DNA of 64,000 nucleotides from Pseudoalteromonas sp. R3 (GCF_004014715.1 NZ_CP034835.1:1054001-1118000), one strand, 5' to 3'; positions 47,469-58,085 are shown, numbered from the stretch's first letter. A program made the numbers and translations. The notes: a model not told the origin generated them from the letters alone.

Positions 47469-49781
47469 ATGCTACGCAGTGCGACAAAAAAAATGATGCC
47501 TTTGATGTGTATTTTGGCAACAACGGTTTCGAGTGCTAACGAATCTGACTCAGCCCTGTTTGCGTTGGAGCTGGACGACCTGCTCGACTTGACGGTCACT
47601 TCCGGCTCTAATCGGGCGGAGCAATTTCGCCACACACCTGCGTCAATACAAGTGATCACTGAGCAGGATATCGCACAGCGTGGCTACACCGGACTTGGTG
47701 AGGTTCTTGCTGATATCTCTGGTGTTGATATCAGTACGTCTTATGGCGCTGATCATGCGCTGTTCTATCAACGAGGTTATCGTACACCCAGTAATCAACG
47801 TACTCTGGTGATGGTCAATGGTGTGATTAATAACCATCTCTGGGGACACGATTTTCCACTTAACCGGCAGACACCGCTAACCATGATTGAACGGATTGAA
47901 GTGTTGTCGGGTCCTGCCGGGGCGATATATGGCCCCAATGCATTTCTTGGCGTAATTAATATCATCACCAAAACAGGGAAGGCGCTGCAACAGGACGGCC
48001 ATAAGGTGAGCGCACAGGCGCAACTGGCTGACTTTGGCAGTAAAGCGCTGGACTTAAATTTATTGGGAAAGGCAGAGCGCTGGAGCTACTGGCTGGGTCT
48101 CAAGCAGTTCAAAAGCGATGGCCCCGGGGTCGATGACTTTGCCCGGTGGGGGTTTGTTGATGAACAGTATCTTTCGGATCCTCGCTTCTGGGGACCGGTG
48201 CTGAATTATGGCCATGATGGCGTGCCTTATGGTCAGTATGTTTCTAAAGATGATGAGAGTGGCGTGTTTGGTGAAGTTAGCTTTGATTCTTGGACTCTGG
48301 GTGTCAATAACTGGGTTAATCACAATGGCTATGGGTTGCAGTTTGCCTTTGACAGGGGCCAGCCCAATGCGCGCTGGAGCCGACGCACCAGCTCATACTA
48401 CCTAAGGCATGAAACCCCCTTGTTTGACAAAGGAACGTTAAAGCACTTTATTCGCTATCGCTCTGAGCAACGTTATGGCGACTGGGCCGAGGCCAGTCCG
48501 GATCCGCTGAGTGCGCAATCACGCAACTCCTATGTCACTATTTCAGACTGGAATTCGGCCAGCACCTCGTGGAAAGTACGCCAGGATTATGACTACCAGT
48601 ACAACGATGAAGTGCATCTGGCGGCAGGATTGAAATACGAGCGAAAAGAGCTCACCTCCACTTATGAGATCTGTGGTTATTGGGCTTCAGCCTATTGCTC
48701 TTTTGAAGATCCGGCAGATCTTGGCCCCTATGGGTTGGGCAAAGGTGTGTATTATTCGACAGACTCGGATATGCCGGTTACTCGGTACCAACTAAGAGAT
48801 ATGCCGGATGCAAATCTGGTGACCACCATAGATAAAGGCGTGTACATGAGTGCCAGTTATAAACGGCCTGACTGGTCGCTCAGTGGCGCAATACGCTGGG
48901 ACAATAACTCGGTATATGGCACTTTTATCAAGCCGCGCGTTGCACTGACTTACGACATTAATACGACTAATACTATTAAGGTGATTTATGCTACGGCCTT
49001 TCAGGAACCTGCACCGGTGCAGTTATACGGCGGGTGGAACGGGCGTAATGCAAACCCAGAGCTGGCCCCGGAAGAAGTCAAAGATTTAACCCTTATCTGG
49101 ATGAATCAAAGCGGAGCCTGGTTTAGCGATCTGTCGGTCTATTACAGTCGCTACAACAACGTAATCAAAGAGGAAGCGGATAATGCCGGTGAACGCGACG
49201 TACTGGGGGCAGAATGGCGGTTGCGTTATGAAGCTGAAAACCCCTGGTTTGATGCCCCCCAGATAAGCGCCTACATGAACTACAGTTATACCAAAACCAC
49301 CAGCCATATTAACTTTGATCATCAGCTGGGCGTGTGGGTAGGTGACGGCACGCCAGCTTGCGAGGAAAGCACAGCTGCATGTGGACAATACCGGGTCGAC
49401 CTGGGAGATATTGCGCCTCATAAGCTGAATCTGGGCCTGAATCTGCCATTGAGCACCCGGTTGAGTATTAATACCCGCCTGAATTACGTCTCAGAAAAAT
49501 CGCTTTATCTGCGCAATCCGCTGCGCCGGCAAGGTACCAAAATCGGGGACTATTTGCTGACAAACCTGAGCCTGGTCTGGCAGCAGGATACATTGAGTGT
49601 GCATCTTAAAGTGAAAAACCTGTTCGACAGTCAGGTGTATCATGCTGGGAGTGAACAGGGCAGTTCAGGTAACCAGTTTCGTGATGAGGATGGCGACTTA
49701 CTACGTTCACAGGGGTTCTATAGCTCTATTTTTCCTCAGGTAGGGCGTAACTGGGAGTTGGGCGTGACTGTGGTGTTTTAA
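47469..49781 (+). CDS. TonB-dependent outer-membrane receptor
   Basis: A ~770-residue receptor. The start is uncertain: ATG 47469 (MLRSATKKMMPLM) has AGG 5 nt upstream and begins a signal peptide; earlier in-frame ATGs exist at 47403 and 47457. The plug domain (about 25-150) shows VTSGSNRAEQFRHTPASIQVIT, GLGEVLADISGVDI, LVMVNGVINNHLW and IERIEVLSGPAGAIYGPNAFLGVINIITK. A 22-strand barrel follows, ending in an aromatic VTVVF. Such receptors import siderophores, cobalamin or other bulky ligands using TonB energy. The ligand is unknown. It follows the small peptide gene; a functional link is speculative. Confidence 0.94.
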   Translation: MLRSATKKMMPLMCILATTVSSANESDSALFALELDDLLDLTVTSGSNRAEQFRHTPASIQVITEQDIAQRGYTGLGEVLADISGVDISTSYGADHALFYQRGYRTPSNQRTLVMVNGVINNHLWGHDFPLNRQTPLTMIERIEVLSGPAGAIYGPNAFLGVINIITKTGKALQQDGHKVSAQAQLADFGSKALDLNLLGKAERWSYWLGLKQFKSDGPGVDDFARWGFVDEQYLSDPRFWGPVLNYGHDGVPYGQYVSKDDESGVFGEVSFDSWTLGVNNWVNHNGYGLQFAFDRGQPNARWSRRTSSYYLRHETPLFDKGTLKHFIRYRSEQRYGDWAEASPDPLSAQSRNSYVTISDWNSASTSWKVRQDYDYQYNDEVHLAAGLKYERKELTSTYEICGYWASAYCSFEDPADLGPYGLGKGVYYSTDSDMPVTRYQLRDMPDANLVTTIDKGVYMSASYKRPDWSLSGAIRWDNNSVYGTFIKPRVALTYDINTTNTIKVIYATAFQEPAPVQLYGGWNGRNANPELAPEEVKDLTLIWMNQSGAWFSDLSVYYSRYNNVIKEEADNAGERDVLGAEWRLRYEAENPWFDAPQISAYMNYSYTKTTSHINFDHQLGVWVGDGTPACEESTAACGQYRVDLGDIAPHKLNLGLNLPLSTRLSINTRLNYVSEKSLYLRNPLRRQGTKIGDYLLTNLSLVWQQDTLSVHLKVKNLFDSQVYHAGSEQGSSGNQFRDEDGDLLRSQGFYSSIFPQVGRNWELGVTVVF

Positions 49782-49828
49782 GTTCGCCCGGCCGGCGCAT
49801 TTTATAACGTCCTGTATTCAAGCCTGAA

Positions 49829-50344
49829 TTATTGAGCGTGATTTTTCTTATCGCTGCAAAACATGAAAGACAGTACCAGCCCTATCTGAATATAGTGCAA
49901 CAGCGCAGCGACATTGTCGCGAACGTAGAGCTTAATTATTGCGTTGTCGAGCACGTAGTATTTATATAGTAGCACTTCGATGTAGGTCACCAGATTCAAA
50001 AAAATGGATACGATACACAGGCAAATCAGTACGTTTTCTCGCAAGGAAAAGCCCGTTATCTGAGCGGTGGTCAGAAAATACTGAACACCTGTTTTTTGAT
50101 ATAGCCAGGTGGCACATTGAGTACGAAACATTACAGGAAGCAGAAATATCAAACTCAGCGAAGCGCACCAGATATAGAAGTGGGTATGCCAGGTTAATAC
50201 GGTAGAGATGGTCAGGGCATCGATTGTTTCGAGTATGCCAATTAGGGTAAGAAACCATCGAGCGCTAACATTGCGCCAGCTGAGCAATACGGCGATAAAA
50301 AATGCGACAAAAAGCCAGTAGTCGTTGAAATATACAATGTTCAT
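49829..50344 (-). CDS. Hypothetical multi-span membrane protein
   Basis: A 171-residue protein with about five hydrophobic spans, for instance YWLFVAFFIAVLLSW (about 9-23), WFLTLIGILETIDALTISTVL (about 30-50), FYIWCASLSLIFLLPVMF (about 56-73), LICLCIVSIFLNLVTYIEVLL (about 106-126) and YIQIGLVLSFMFC (about 151-163). Composition is convincing for a real membrane protein, but I recognise no family. It is convergent with the TonB receptor, 47 nt away. Its promoter faces the end of rapA, which is on the same strand. Confidence 0.6.
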   Translation of the reverse strand: MNIVYFNDYWLFVAFFIAVLLSWRNVSARWFLTLIGILETIDALTISTVLTWHTHFYIWCASLSLIFLLPVMFRTQCATWLYQKTGVQYFLTTAQITGFSLRENVLICLCIVSIFLNLVTYIEVLLYKYYVLDNAIIKLYVRDNVAALLHYIQIGLVLSFMFCSDKKNHAQ

Positions 50345-50514
50345 ACGGTTTGTTTGGTACCTTGATTGGAAATAGCAAGCTGTATGTGGAGTGTACCCGA
50401 GTGGCGTATCAATTCTCTACCAAAGTACCCGTTTTAGCTGAAGTGATAAAGCTCTGTGGATCAGAGCTTGGTTTAAATTGAGCAGGGCACGATCGGCCCT
50501 GCAATAGATATAAG

Positions 50515-53409
50515 TTAGTGCGCTACCACTATCAGGCGAATGGCGTCCAGTTTAACCTGTGCTTTGCTGATGTGCTCGCCCAGCGCACTGCGCTGCTTGT
50601 CGAATACCTGAATTTCTTCGTCGCGGATATTCGGGTTAACGGCTTTCAGAGCCAGCAGGCGGGCTTGTTCGTCACCCAGACGAGTTTCCATTTGTGCCTG
50701 CGCTGCCTGTTGCAGCTCAACCATCTGTGCTTTGGCCTGTTCTTCGGCTTTGCTGATCAGCGGGTGAATACCAGATTGCAGGGCGTTGGCTAACTTGCTG
50801 GCGGTTTGTCTGCCAACGGCTGAAAGCTGGTTATTAAAGGCATCAAAGGCGACATTTTGTGCCAGATCGTTACCACTTTTGTCCATCAGCACTCGGATAG
50901 GCGTTGGTGGCAGGAAGCGTCCAATCTGCAAAGATTTAGGCGCTGAGGTTTCGGCCACAAAGATCAGCTCAACAAAGAAAGTACCTACCGGCAGCTTGTT
51001 GTTTTTCAACAAAGCAACGGATGCACAACCAAAGTCGTCGTCACAGATCATGTCCATCACGCCTTCAACCATAGGGTGGTCCCAGCTGATAAACTGCGCA
51101 TCTTCCTGTGACAGCGACGTACCTCGGTCAAAGGTCACGGTAATGCCATCGTCTTTCAGACAGGGGAACGACGGGTTCAGCATGTGCTCTGTGGGCTTCA
51201 GGATGATGGTGTTTTCGCCTTTGTCTTCCTGATTAACCCCAAAGATGTCGAATACATTGATCATGTAAGTCGGCAGCACTACGTCGTCGTCCAGCGTTTC
51301 GATTTCTTCGACGATGCTGTCAGCTTTACCCATGCCGCTTGAGTGCAGCTCCAGCAGGCGATCACGGCCTTGTTCCATTTTGGCGCGCAGCACGGTGTTT
51401 TGTTTGGCAACCTGTTCAAGTAGCGGGTCCAGCTCTTCTTCGTCGCAGTTATGCGCTGCTACCAGCTCCAGCAAGTCATCTGAGAACTCTTTGTACAGTA
51501 ACTGCCCAGTGGTGCTGGTGGTTTCGAACGCATCAAGTGCTTCGTCGTACCAACGCAGCAACACTTCCTGTGCAGTGTTGGCAAAGTAAGGCACATGAAT
51601 ATTCACATCCTGTCGCTGACCAATACGGTCCAGGCGGCCAATACGCTGTTCCAGCAGATCCGGGTTGAGTGGCAAATCAAACAGTACAAGGTGATGAGCA
51701 AACTGGAAGTTACGACCTTCCGAGCCAATCTCTGAACACAGTAGTACCTGAGCAGAGTCATATTCGTCAGCAAAGTAGGCCGCAGCGCGGTCACGTTCAA
51801 TAATCGACATTCCCTCATGGAAAACCGCTGATTTAATCCCTTCGCGCTCGCGCAGGGTTTGCTCCAGGCTGATGGCGGTTTGTGCCTCGGCACAGATCAG
51901 CAGTACTTTTTGCTGTTTCAGCTCTTTGAGCTTGTCGATCAGCCAGGCAACGCGCGGGTCAAACTGCGTCCAGCTGGCGCTTTCGCCTTCAAACTCCTGG
52001 AATATTTTTTCTGGGAACAGGGCACGCAGTGCGCTCTTTTCGGCACTCTGAATACCGCCAATGTTGCCCATTACGGAGATAGCTGTTTTGTACTGCTTTG
52101 GCATGTCTACCGGGCAGGCATGTAATTTACGGCTTGGGTAGCCGTCGATGCCACTGCGGCTGTTACGGAACAAAATACGGCCCGTGCCGTGTCTGTCTAA
52201 TAGGTTGTTCAGCAGCGTTTGTTTTGCTGTCTCTTCGCCTTGTTCAACCTGACTCAGCAGGTCGCTGATGTCGGTCTCTTTTAACAGCTCGGTCAGGGTT
52301 GCCTTGGCTTTGTCGTCAAGCTGAGCATCCTGAAGCAGTTTATTGGCGGCATCGGCCACTTCTTTGTAGTGACTTTCTTCTTCTACGAAGGCGTCATAAT
52401 CGTAGAATCTGTCCGGGTCAAGCAATTGCAGACGTGCAAAGTGGCTGCGGTGACCAAGCTGGTCTGGTGTGGCAGTAAGCAGGATAAGGCCAGCAATGTC
52501 CTGGCTCAGTTCTGCGATGCGCTGGTATTCTGTGCTTGGCTTATCTTTTTCTACAGTCAGGTGGTGGGCTTCATCCACGACCAACAGATCCCAGTCTGCC
52601 AGAGTGGCCTGCTCAAACCAGCGACGTTTCTTAGTAATAAATTCCAGGCTCACCAACACTAGCTGTTCGGTTTCAAACACGTTTGGCGAATCTGCAAAGG
52701 CTTCGTCACAACGGTCTTCATCAAAAATAGAGAAATGCAGGTTAAAACGGCGTAGCATCTCAACCAGCCACTGGTGTTGCAGGCTTTCTGGTACCACAAT
52801 CAACACGCGGCTGGCACGGCCGGTGAGGATCTGCTGATGTAAAATCATGCCCGCTTCAATGGTTTTACCCAGGCCTACTTCGTCTGACAGCAATACCCGT
52901 GGGGCGAAACGTTTACCCACTTCGTCGGCAATATAAAGCTGGTGTGGGATCAGGCTTGCGCGCTGACCTATTAAACCTTTTAAATGAGACTGCTGACGAC
53001 TGAACTGGTGCTGCCAGGTTTGGTAACGCAGCGTGTAGCGGTCGAAGCGGTCAACCTGGCCTGCAAACAGGCGGTCCTGCGGCTTATTAAACTTAATAAA
53101 GTGATCCAAAAAGGTTTCTTTCAGCGTGACGGGTTCTTCGTTATCCAGACGTTCGCCGTGGTAGCATAACAAGTCGCCCTGTTCTTCGACCTTCTCAACA
53201 CGCATTTCCCATTCGTCAACACAGCGGATCACATCACCGGGATTAAAAATCACACGGGTAACCGGGGCTTCCTGCACAGAATACACGCGGTTTTCACCGC
53301 TGGCGGGAAACAATATGGTCACCTGGCGCCCTTCCAGTGCCACTATGGTGCCCAATCCTAAATCTGATTCAGTATCACTGATCCAGCGCTGACCTAAGGA
53401 AAAATTCAT
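50515..53409 (-). CDS. rapA: RNA polymerase-associated ATPase RapA (HepA)
   Basis: A 964-residue Swi2/Snf2 translocase that recycles RNA polymerase from stalled complexes. The start at ATG 53409 (MNFSLGQRWISDTESDLGLGT) matches the E. coli N-terminus; a frame open 29 codons further upstream lacks similarity. Tudor-like domains at the N-terminus are followed by helicase motif I DEVGLGKTIEAG (residues about 175-187), the DEAHH box, motif III LLTATPDQLG and motif VI EQRIGRLDRIGQRQDV. Length is equal to E. coli RapA (968). It is divergent from the PhoH-like gene and probably monocistronic. A GCAGGGC/GCCCTGC hairpin lies just after its stop. Confidence 0.97.
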   Translation of the reverse strand: MNFSLGQRWISDTESDLGLGTIVALEGRQVTILFPASGENRVYSVQEAPVTRVIFNPGDVIRCVDEWEMRVEKVEEQGDLLCYHGERLDNEEPVTLKETFLDHFIKFNKPQDRLFAGQVDRFDRYTLRYQTWQHQFSRQQSHLKGLIGQRASLIPHQLYIADEVGKRFAPRVLLSDEVGLGKTIEAGMILHQQILTGRASRVLIVVPESLQHQWLVEMLRRFNLHFSIFDEDRCDEAFADSPNVFETEQLVLVSLEFITKKRRWFEQATLADWDLLVVDEAHHLTVEKDKPSTEYQRIAELSQDIAGLILLTATPDQLGHRSHFARLQLLDPDRFYDYDAFVEEESHYKEVADAANKLLQDAQLDDKAKATLTELLKETDISDLLSQVEQGEETAKQTLLNNLLDRHGTGRILFRNSRSGIDGYPSRKLHACPVDMPKQYKTAISVMGNIGGIQSAEKSALRALFPEKIFQEFEGESASWTQFDPRVAWLIDKLKELKQQKVLLICAEAQTAISLEQTLREREGIKSAVFHEGMSIIERDRAAAYFADEYDSAQVLLCSEIGSEGRNFQFAHHLVLFDLPLNPDLLEQRIGRLDRIGQRQDVNIHVPYFANTAQEVLLRWYDEALDAFETTSTTGQLLYKEFSDDLLELVAAHNCDEEELDPLLEQVAKQNTVLRAKMEQGRDRLLELHSSGMGKADSIVEEIETLDDDVVLPTYMINVFDIFGVNQEDKGENTIILKPTEHMLNPSFPCLKDDGITVTFDRGTSLSQEDAQFISWDHPMVEGVMDMICDDDFGCASVALLKNNKLPVGTFFVELIFVAETSAPKSLQIGRFLPPTPIRVLMDKSGNDLAQNVAFDAFNNQLSAVGRQTASKLANALQSGIHPLISKAEEQAKAQMVELQQAAQAQMETRLGDEQARLLALKAVNPNIRDEEIQVFDKQRSALGEHISKAQVKLDAIRLIVVAH

Positions 53410-53795
53410 GCTTGTCTCGTCTCGCGGAAAAAAGGCGGCCATGGTACCGAGAAGCACCGCCTTGTTCAAGGTTGTGAGGCACGGATAAACGTACATAAAC
53501 TGTGATTTTTTTCACTTTATGCTATTGACCTGAGCCGACACAGGAGCTGGGACTATTTGTTGTCCTGTTTGGCGTTATTTCGGGCTAAGGCGTTTACGTC
53601 CTCACGACAAAAAATAAGCATAGCTCAGTTGCTCAAAAGTGAGGTATTTAACCCAACTCGTTCCGCTCGGTACTTAACCTGGCTGTCATAAAAACGACTT
53701 TTGTGACAAATAGACTAAACTTAGGGTAAGGACAGCGACTTGCGTGGCGACCAAGTCTTTGTTCAGTAGTAGTTTTCACTAAATAGGAACGCACT
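53410..53795. promoter_or_regulatory. Divergent region between rapA and the PhoH-like gene
   Basis: About 386 bp holding the promoters of both genes. It includes the unused in-frame extension of rapA and an AGGAA ribosome site for the PhoH-like gene near 53784. I see no clear operator, repeat or RNA gene in it. Confidence 0.4.
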
Positions 53796-55196
53796 ATGGG
53801 AAATGATGACCTCGACCGGAAAATGTATGTGTTAGATACCAACGTACTCCTTCACGAACCCCTCGCTTTCTTTTCATTTCAGGAACACGACGTAGTAATC
53901 CCCATGACAGTTCTGGAAGAACTGGACCATATAAAAGACAGAAAACGCGACGTCAGTAGCGACGCCAGAGTGGCAATTCGCAGTCTTGATGACGTCTTAC
54001 GCAATGCCTCTCCAGAGCAAATGCTCGAAGGTGTCGCTTTGCCTAAAGTGCAGCGCGACACGCATAAACCAGCCAGCAGCGGCAAACTGGTGGTGATCAA
54101 CGACCACCTTTATCCGGATAGCATCTCCGGATTACCCGGCAACGAAAATGACCACCGCATTATTAACTGCGCCATACAGCTACAAAAGCAATATTCAGAT
54201 AAAAAAGTGGTGCTGGTTACCAAAGACATCAACATGCGTCTCAAGGCCAAAGGCGCAGGACTGAAATTTGTCGAAGATTATCGGACTGACCAATTGATCG
54301 ATGATATCAACTTGCTGACCTCAGGGTACAACAAGTTTACTGGCGACTTCTGGGCCAATGTCGGCGAATGCCAGACAGAGCAGCAGGGACGCTATACTTT
54401 GCACCAGGTACCTGCCAAGCTGATGCCTGAAGTCTTTGTCAATGAATACCTGATTGACGATGGCGATCACTTTGCTGCACGCGTGGTCGGGTATGACACC
54501 GAGCATGTCACGCTAAAAGACATCAGTGTAGAGCGTTTGATGCATCAGCAGGCCTGGGGGGTTTCTCCTAAAAATGTTTATCAGGGTATGGCGCTCGATG
54601 CGTTGCTTGATCCGAATATTGAACTGGTGATTCTGACCGGTCCGGCTGGTTGTGGTAAAACTTTATTGGCGCTGGCCAGTGCGCTGGAGATGATCATTGA
54701 AAAAGGCGTCTACGACAAAGTGATTGTGACGCGAAACACACCTGAAATCGCGGAAAGCATCGGTTTTTTACCAGGCACGGAAGAAGAAAAAATGGCCCCC
54801 TGGCTGGCTGCGATCACAGATACTCTGGAGGTGTTACACAAACACGACGAAAGCCCGATCTCTAGCCGTAACTACATTATGGAAAAGGCCAACATCCAGT
54901 TTAAGTCGGTCAATTTTATGCGCGGGCGCAGCATTCAAAATGCGGTGGTGATATTGGATGAAAGCCAGAATCTCACGGCCTCGCAGCTGAAAACCATTAT
55001 CACTCGCTGTGGTGAAGGCACTAAACTTATCTGTACCGGCAACCTGGCACAGATAGACAGTAACTACCTAACCCCGGTTACTTCGGGGCTAACCTATATT
55101 GTAGAGCGATTTAAGGACTTTGAAGGCTCCGCCACCATTAATCTCAACGGTGTGGTCAGAAGTCGTCTTGCCTCTTTTGCTGAGCAAAACCTATAG
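53796..55196 (+). CDS. PhoH-family ATPase with N-terminal PIN domain
   Basis: A 466-residue PhoH2/YlaK-type protein. The PIN nuclease domain (about 10-150) begins YVLDTNVLLHEP and holds the acidic residues in VLEELDHIKDRKR, DHRIINCAIQL and VVLVTKDINMRLKAK. The PhoH ATPase domain (about 255-465) has Walker A LTGPAGCGKTLLAL, Walker B VVILDESQNLTASQLKTI and TRCGEGTKLICTGNLAQID. The combined protein is an RNA helicase and nuclease in studied cases. It has a 27-nt shorter start at Met 53823 as an alternative. It stands alone between rapA and the exporter gene. Confidence 0.94.
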   Translation: MGNDDLDRKMYVLDTNVLLHEPLAFFSFQEHDVVIPMTVLEELDHIKDRKRDVSSDARVAIRSLDDVLRNASPEQMLEGVALPKVQRDTHKPASSGKLVVINDHLYPDSISGLPGNENDHRIINCAIQLQKQYSDKKVVLVTKDINMRLKAKGAGLKFVEDYRTDQLIDDINLLTSGYNKFTGDFWANVGECQTEQQGRYTLHQVPAKLMPEVFVNEYLIDDGDHFAARVVGYDTEHVTLKDISVERLMHQQAWGVSPKNVYQGMALDALLDPNIELVILTGPAGCGKTLLALASALEMIIEKGVYDKVIVTRNTPEIAESIGFLPGTEEEKMAPWLAAITDTLEVLHKHDESPISSRNYIMEKANIQFKSVNFMRGRSIQNAVVILDESQNLTASQLKTIITRCGEGTKLICTGNLAQIDSNYLTPVTSGLTYIVERFKDFEGSATINLNGVVRSRLASFAEQNL

Positions 55197-55203
55197 CTAA
55201 ATC

Positions 55204-55235
55204 AACAGGTCAGCTATGGACATGGCTGGCCTGTT
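55204..55235 (+). terminator. Hairpin after the PhoH-like gene
   Basis: AACAGGTCAGC (55204-55214) pairs with GCTGGCCTGTT (55225-55235), 11 pairs with one G-U, around a 10-nt loop. There is only a weak T stretch after it. Confidence 0.55.
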
Positions 55236-55426
55236 ATGTTGCCAGGGCATTACTCTCTGATCCGCTATGGTGTGGCGGTTTAGTCACATCTTAATGTTAA
55301 CTGTTTTTCTTCGGGTACACATGAGTCAAGTTTGTATACAAAATTAACAGTGATTGCTGCTAAGATAGAGTTAAGGCATTCGTACAGAGCGCCGAATTAA
55401 TCATTGTACTGGGTATAAGGACTTAT

Positions 55427-56050
55427 ATGGAAATAGCAAACTGGCTTGCGTTTTTATCTATTGCAGTGGCCGCGACGATAACGCCCGGTCCGGCGGTGTT
55501 TTTAGTGATCAGTCATTCAATGACAGCGGGCTGGCGTCAGGCTACTTATACTATTTTGGGCAATGTCACAGGATTATTTGTGATGAGCTTGTGCTCCGTG
55601 TTGGGTGTCAGTGCCATTATTGTTGGATCGTCTATGCTGTTCTCAATCATCAAAGTATTGGGCGCGGTGTATTTGCTTTATATGGGAATACGATTGTGGC
55701 GCAAAGGATTGGTTTATCGCCAAGCAGGCCTACAGCAAAGAAAAAGTGATACAAGCTATTTTGGGCAGGGGATCGTCATTTGTCTGACTAACCCCAAAGC
55801 CATCGTATTTACAACGGCTCTATTTCCCCAGTTTGTGACAGTGAATCAGCCGCTGGCCCCTCAGTTTATGGTGCTGGTATCTACCTTGTTAATTTGCTCG
55901 TTTGTATGCCTGAGCTTATATGCGAAATGGGGTGAGGAGATAACCAACAAGCTGTCGGGTAAAATTTTAGCGGTTATTTCCCGGTGCCTTGGGCTCACCT
56001 TTATGGGCGCAGCAGCTGCTATGTTTCTATCGTTCCAGCGCCGGGTTTAA
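55427..56050 (+). CDS. LysE/RhtB-family amino-acid exporter
   Basis: A 207-residue membrane protein of the LysE family, which exports amino acids or their derivatives. The N-terminal signature AATITPGPAVFLVISHSM and the following GNVTGLFVMSL are typical. About six spans are visible, with YLLYMGIRLWRKG in the middle and CLTNPKAIVFTTALFPQFV in the second half. It is convergent with the M3 peptidase gene of the ATP-grasp operon, only 4 nt between the stops. An export role for that operon's product is possible but not shown. Confidence 0.93.
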   Translation: MEIANWLAFLSIAVAATITPGPAVFLVISHSMTAGWRQATYTILGNVTGLFVMSLCSVLGVSAIIVGSSMLFSIIKVLGAVYLLYMGIRLWRKGLVYRQAGLQQRKSDTSYFGQGIVICLTNPKAIVFTTALFPQFVTVNQPLAPQFMVLVSTLLICSFVCLSLYAKWGEEITNKLSGKILAVISRCLGLTFMGAAAAMFLSFQRRV

Positions 56051-56054
56051 CCAA

Positions 56055-58085
56055 TCAATATAAGCGCTCCGGCGTTGTGAGATGGACATGATACTCACTG
56101 AGTAGTGCATTTAAGGTTGGGTTCGCTCCTGTCAGGTTGATAAACTGCACGCGAGGAGAGACAGTGGCACCAACCTCCAATACCTCGCTTTTAAAATCTA
56201 GGCCTGGCTCAGAAAGATTATCCTGCTTATTGTGGAACAGTTGGTCAAAAATGTCCTTTGCCATGGTTTTTGCCCACAGGTAACTGTAAAAACCCGCGCC
56301 ATATTCACTGGCGAATAAATGTACAAAGACACAGTGGAAGTGCTCCTCAGAGCCTGGGAGTTGTATTTCCTCATACGACAGTAGTTTGCTCACAACGGCA
56401 TTTAATTCCTCAGCGCTGTGAAACTGGAGGTCATGCAGTTTCATATCGAGCAAACTGCGCTTCAGTTTACGATAGACCAACAGGTTTTCCAGCCATTGAT
56501 GAGCGTGAATCTGTGCCCGACACTGATCAAGGGTAAACTTTTCTCCAGTTGCATAATCTGCAGACATAGCATGCAAGAAATCGGCATCCAGTACCCAGTA
56601 CTCCATCAGCTGGCTGGGCATCTCTGAGTAATCCCATGCGACGCCATTGAGACCAGAAACAGAAGGAGCGTCTATACGTGTCAGAATATGGTGCAGGACA
56701 TGACCAAACTCATGGAATACTGAAATGACATTTTCCAGACTCAATAATGCATGGCCGGAGTCACAAGGGGCTGGTACATTACAATTTAAGAGTGCTACGG
56801 GTAACTCAATGCCACCCTGAGTATTCAGGTGACGTGTTTTACACCAACCCATCCATGCGCCCCCTTTTTTGCCTGTTCTGGTGTAGATATCAGCATAAAA
56901 CCTACCCAGAGGGGATCCTTCACTACTGTAAACACGAAATAGTTTTACATCCGGATGCCAGGCCAGGGCCTGTTTGTCGGGTTCAATTTTTATGTTAAAC
57001 AGTTGGCTTGCAAGCTTAAACAAACTATCGAATACACGGTATTCTGGCAAAAAGCGACGAATACTCTTTGTATCTGTTTTTAATACTTTAAGGCGGTATT
57101 GTTCCGCGCAAAAGTCAAAGTCCCAGGGCTGAATAAGGTCTATGTTTAGGGTGTTGGCTGCAAATGCTTTGACCTTAGCGATATCGCGTGTAACTGACGG
57201 CCGAAGGTGAGTTAACAGCGTATCGATGAAGCGGTATACCTGTTGTTTGTCCGCGGGCATCTTATTAAGAAGTGACAGCTGGATATAATCTTCAAACCCC
57301 AGTAAATTAGCCAACTCTCTTCTGAGCGAAAGCGTTTCCAGGATAACAGGCGTGTTATTGTATTTGGGATTGTGTTGCGCACTGTCTGATGCTCTGGTGG
57401 TGAATGCGTCATACAGGCGCTTACGTAGTGATTCCGAGTTGGCAAATCGCATTACGGCCTGATAGCAATTGAGTTCCAAAGACAGTAACCAACCAGATTT
57501 TTGTTGCGACTGAGCTGCGAGTCTGGCTCCTTGTTTGATATTTTCAGGCAGCCCGTCCAGCATGTCTTCTTGAGTGATGTGCAGCGACCAGTCATAAGTC
57601 GATTTTGCGACATTGCTCGCAAACTGTAACTTTAGTGCCTGAAGTCGCTTGTTGATATGGGTCACTCTGTCTTTATCAGGGGTGGGTAAGTCGGTACCTG
57701 ATAAGGTCATATCAAGCAGGGTATTGTTCAGTACAAGCGCGTCAATCTCTGTGAGTTCTAAAGATGGTTGCCGCGCCTTGATTTGCATTATTAACCGATT
57801 AAGCGGTGGGTAATCTCTAAGCCATGCTCGATATTCAGCGATTTGTGTACTTGCTTGTGAGATGGCGGGCTCTGCATACGTTGAACCCAATGCGGCGTTG
57901 AGCTGTGACAGATGTCCCCACAATTCACCAATGTGATTGTCTATGTTGGCAAGAGCCTTTATGAGCTGGGTACAGTGCACAGGGTCTTCGTTCGCAAGGT
58001 GTTGAACTTTGTTACGTCCGGCTTCTAATGTCTCTTTCAGATGTGCCAGATACTCAGGAGCGGTTAGCCACTTGGTGTTTGTCAT
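56055..58085 (-). CDS. M3-family metallopeptidase (oligopeptidase A-like)
   Basis: A 676-residue cytoplasmic zinc peptidase, similar in length and layout to oligopeptidase A/PrlC (680). The zinc site is HEFGH (His458, Glu459, His462) with the third ligand Glu488 in WDYSEMPSQLMEYW. C-terminal conserved SEYGAGFYSYLWAKTMAKDIF is also typical. Such enzymes cut short peptides. It is the last gene of a minus-strand operon of ATP-grasp ligases and an RND system, 7 nt after the adaptor. In that setting it may process or degrade the peptide product, or protect the producer. A housekeeping prlC would normally lie elsewhere. Confidence 0.92.
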   Translation of the reverse strand: MTNTKWLTAPEYLAHLKETLEAGRNKVQHLANEDPVHCTQLIKALANIDNHIGELWGHLSQLNAALGSTYAEPAISQASTQIAEYRAWLRDYPPLNRLIMQIKARQPSLELTEIDALVLNNTLLDMTLSGTDLPTPDKDRVTHINKRLQALKLQFASNVAKSTYDWSLHITQEDMLDGLPENIKQGARLAAQSQQKSGWLLSLELNCYQAVMRFANSESLRKRLYDAFTTRASDSAQHNPKYNNTPVILETLSLRRELANLLGFEDYIQLSLLNKMPADKQQVYRFIDTLLTHLRPSVTRDIAKVKAFAANTLNIDLIQPWDFDFCAEQYRLKVLKTDTKSIRRFLPEYRVFDSLFKLASQLFNIKIEPDKQALAWHPDVKLFRVYSSEGSPLGRFYADIYTRTGKKGGAWMGWCKTRHLNTQGGIELPVALLNCNVPAPCDSGHALLSLENVISVFHEFGHVLHHILTRIDAPSVSGLNGVAWDYSEMPSQLMEYWVLDADFLHAMSADYATGEKFTLDQCRAQIHAHQWLENLLVYRKLKRSLLDMKLHDLQFHSAEELNAVVSKLLSYEEIQLPGSEEHFHCVFVHLFASEYGAGFYSYLWAKTMAKDIFDQLFHNKQDNLSEPGLDFKSEVLEVGATVSPRVQFINLTGANPTLNALLSEYHVHLTTPERLY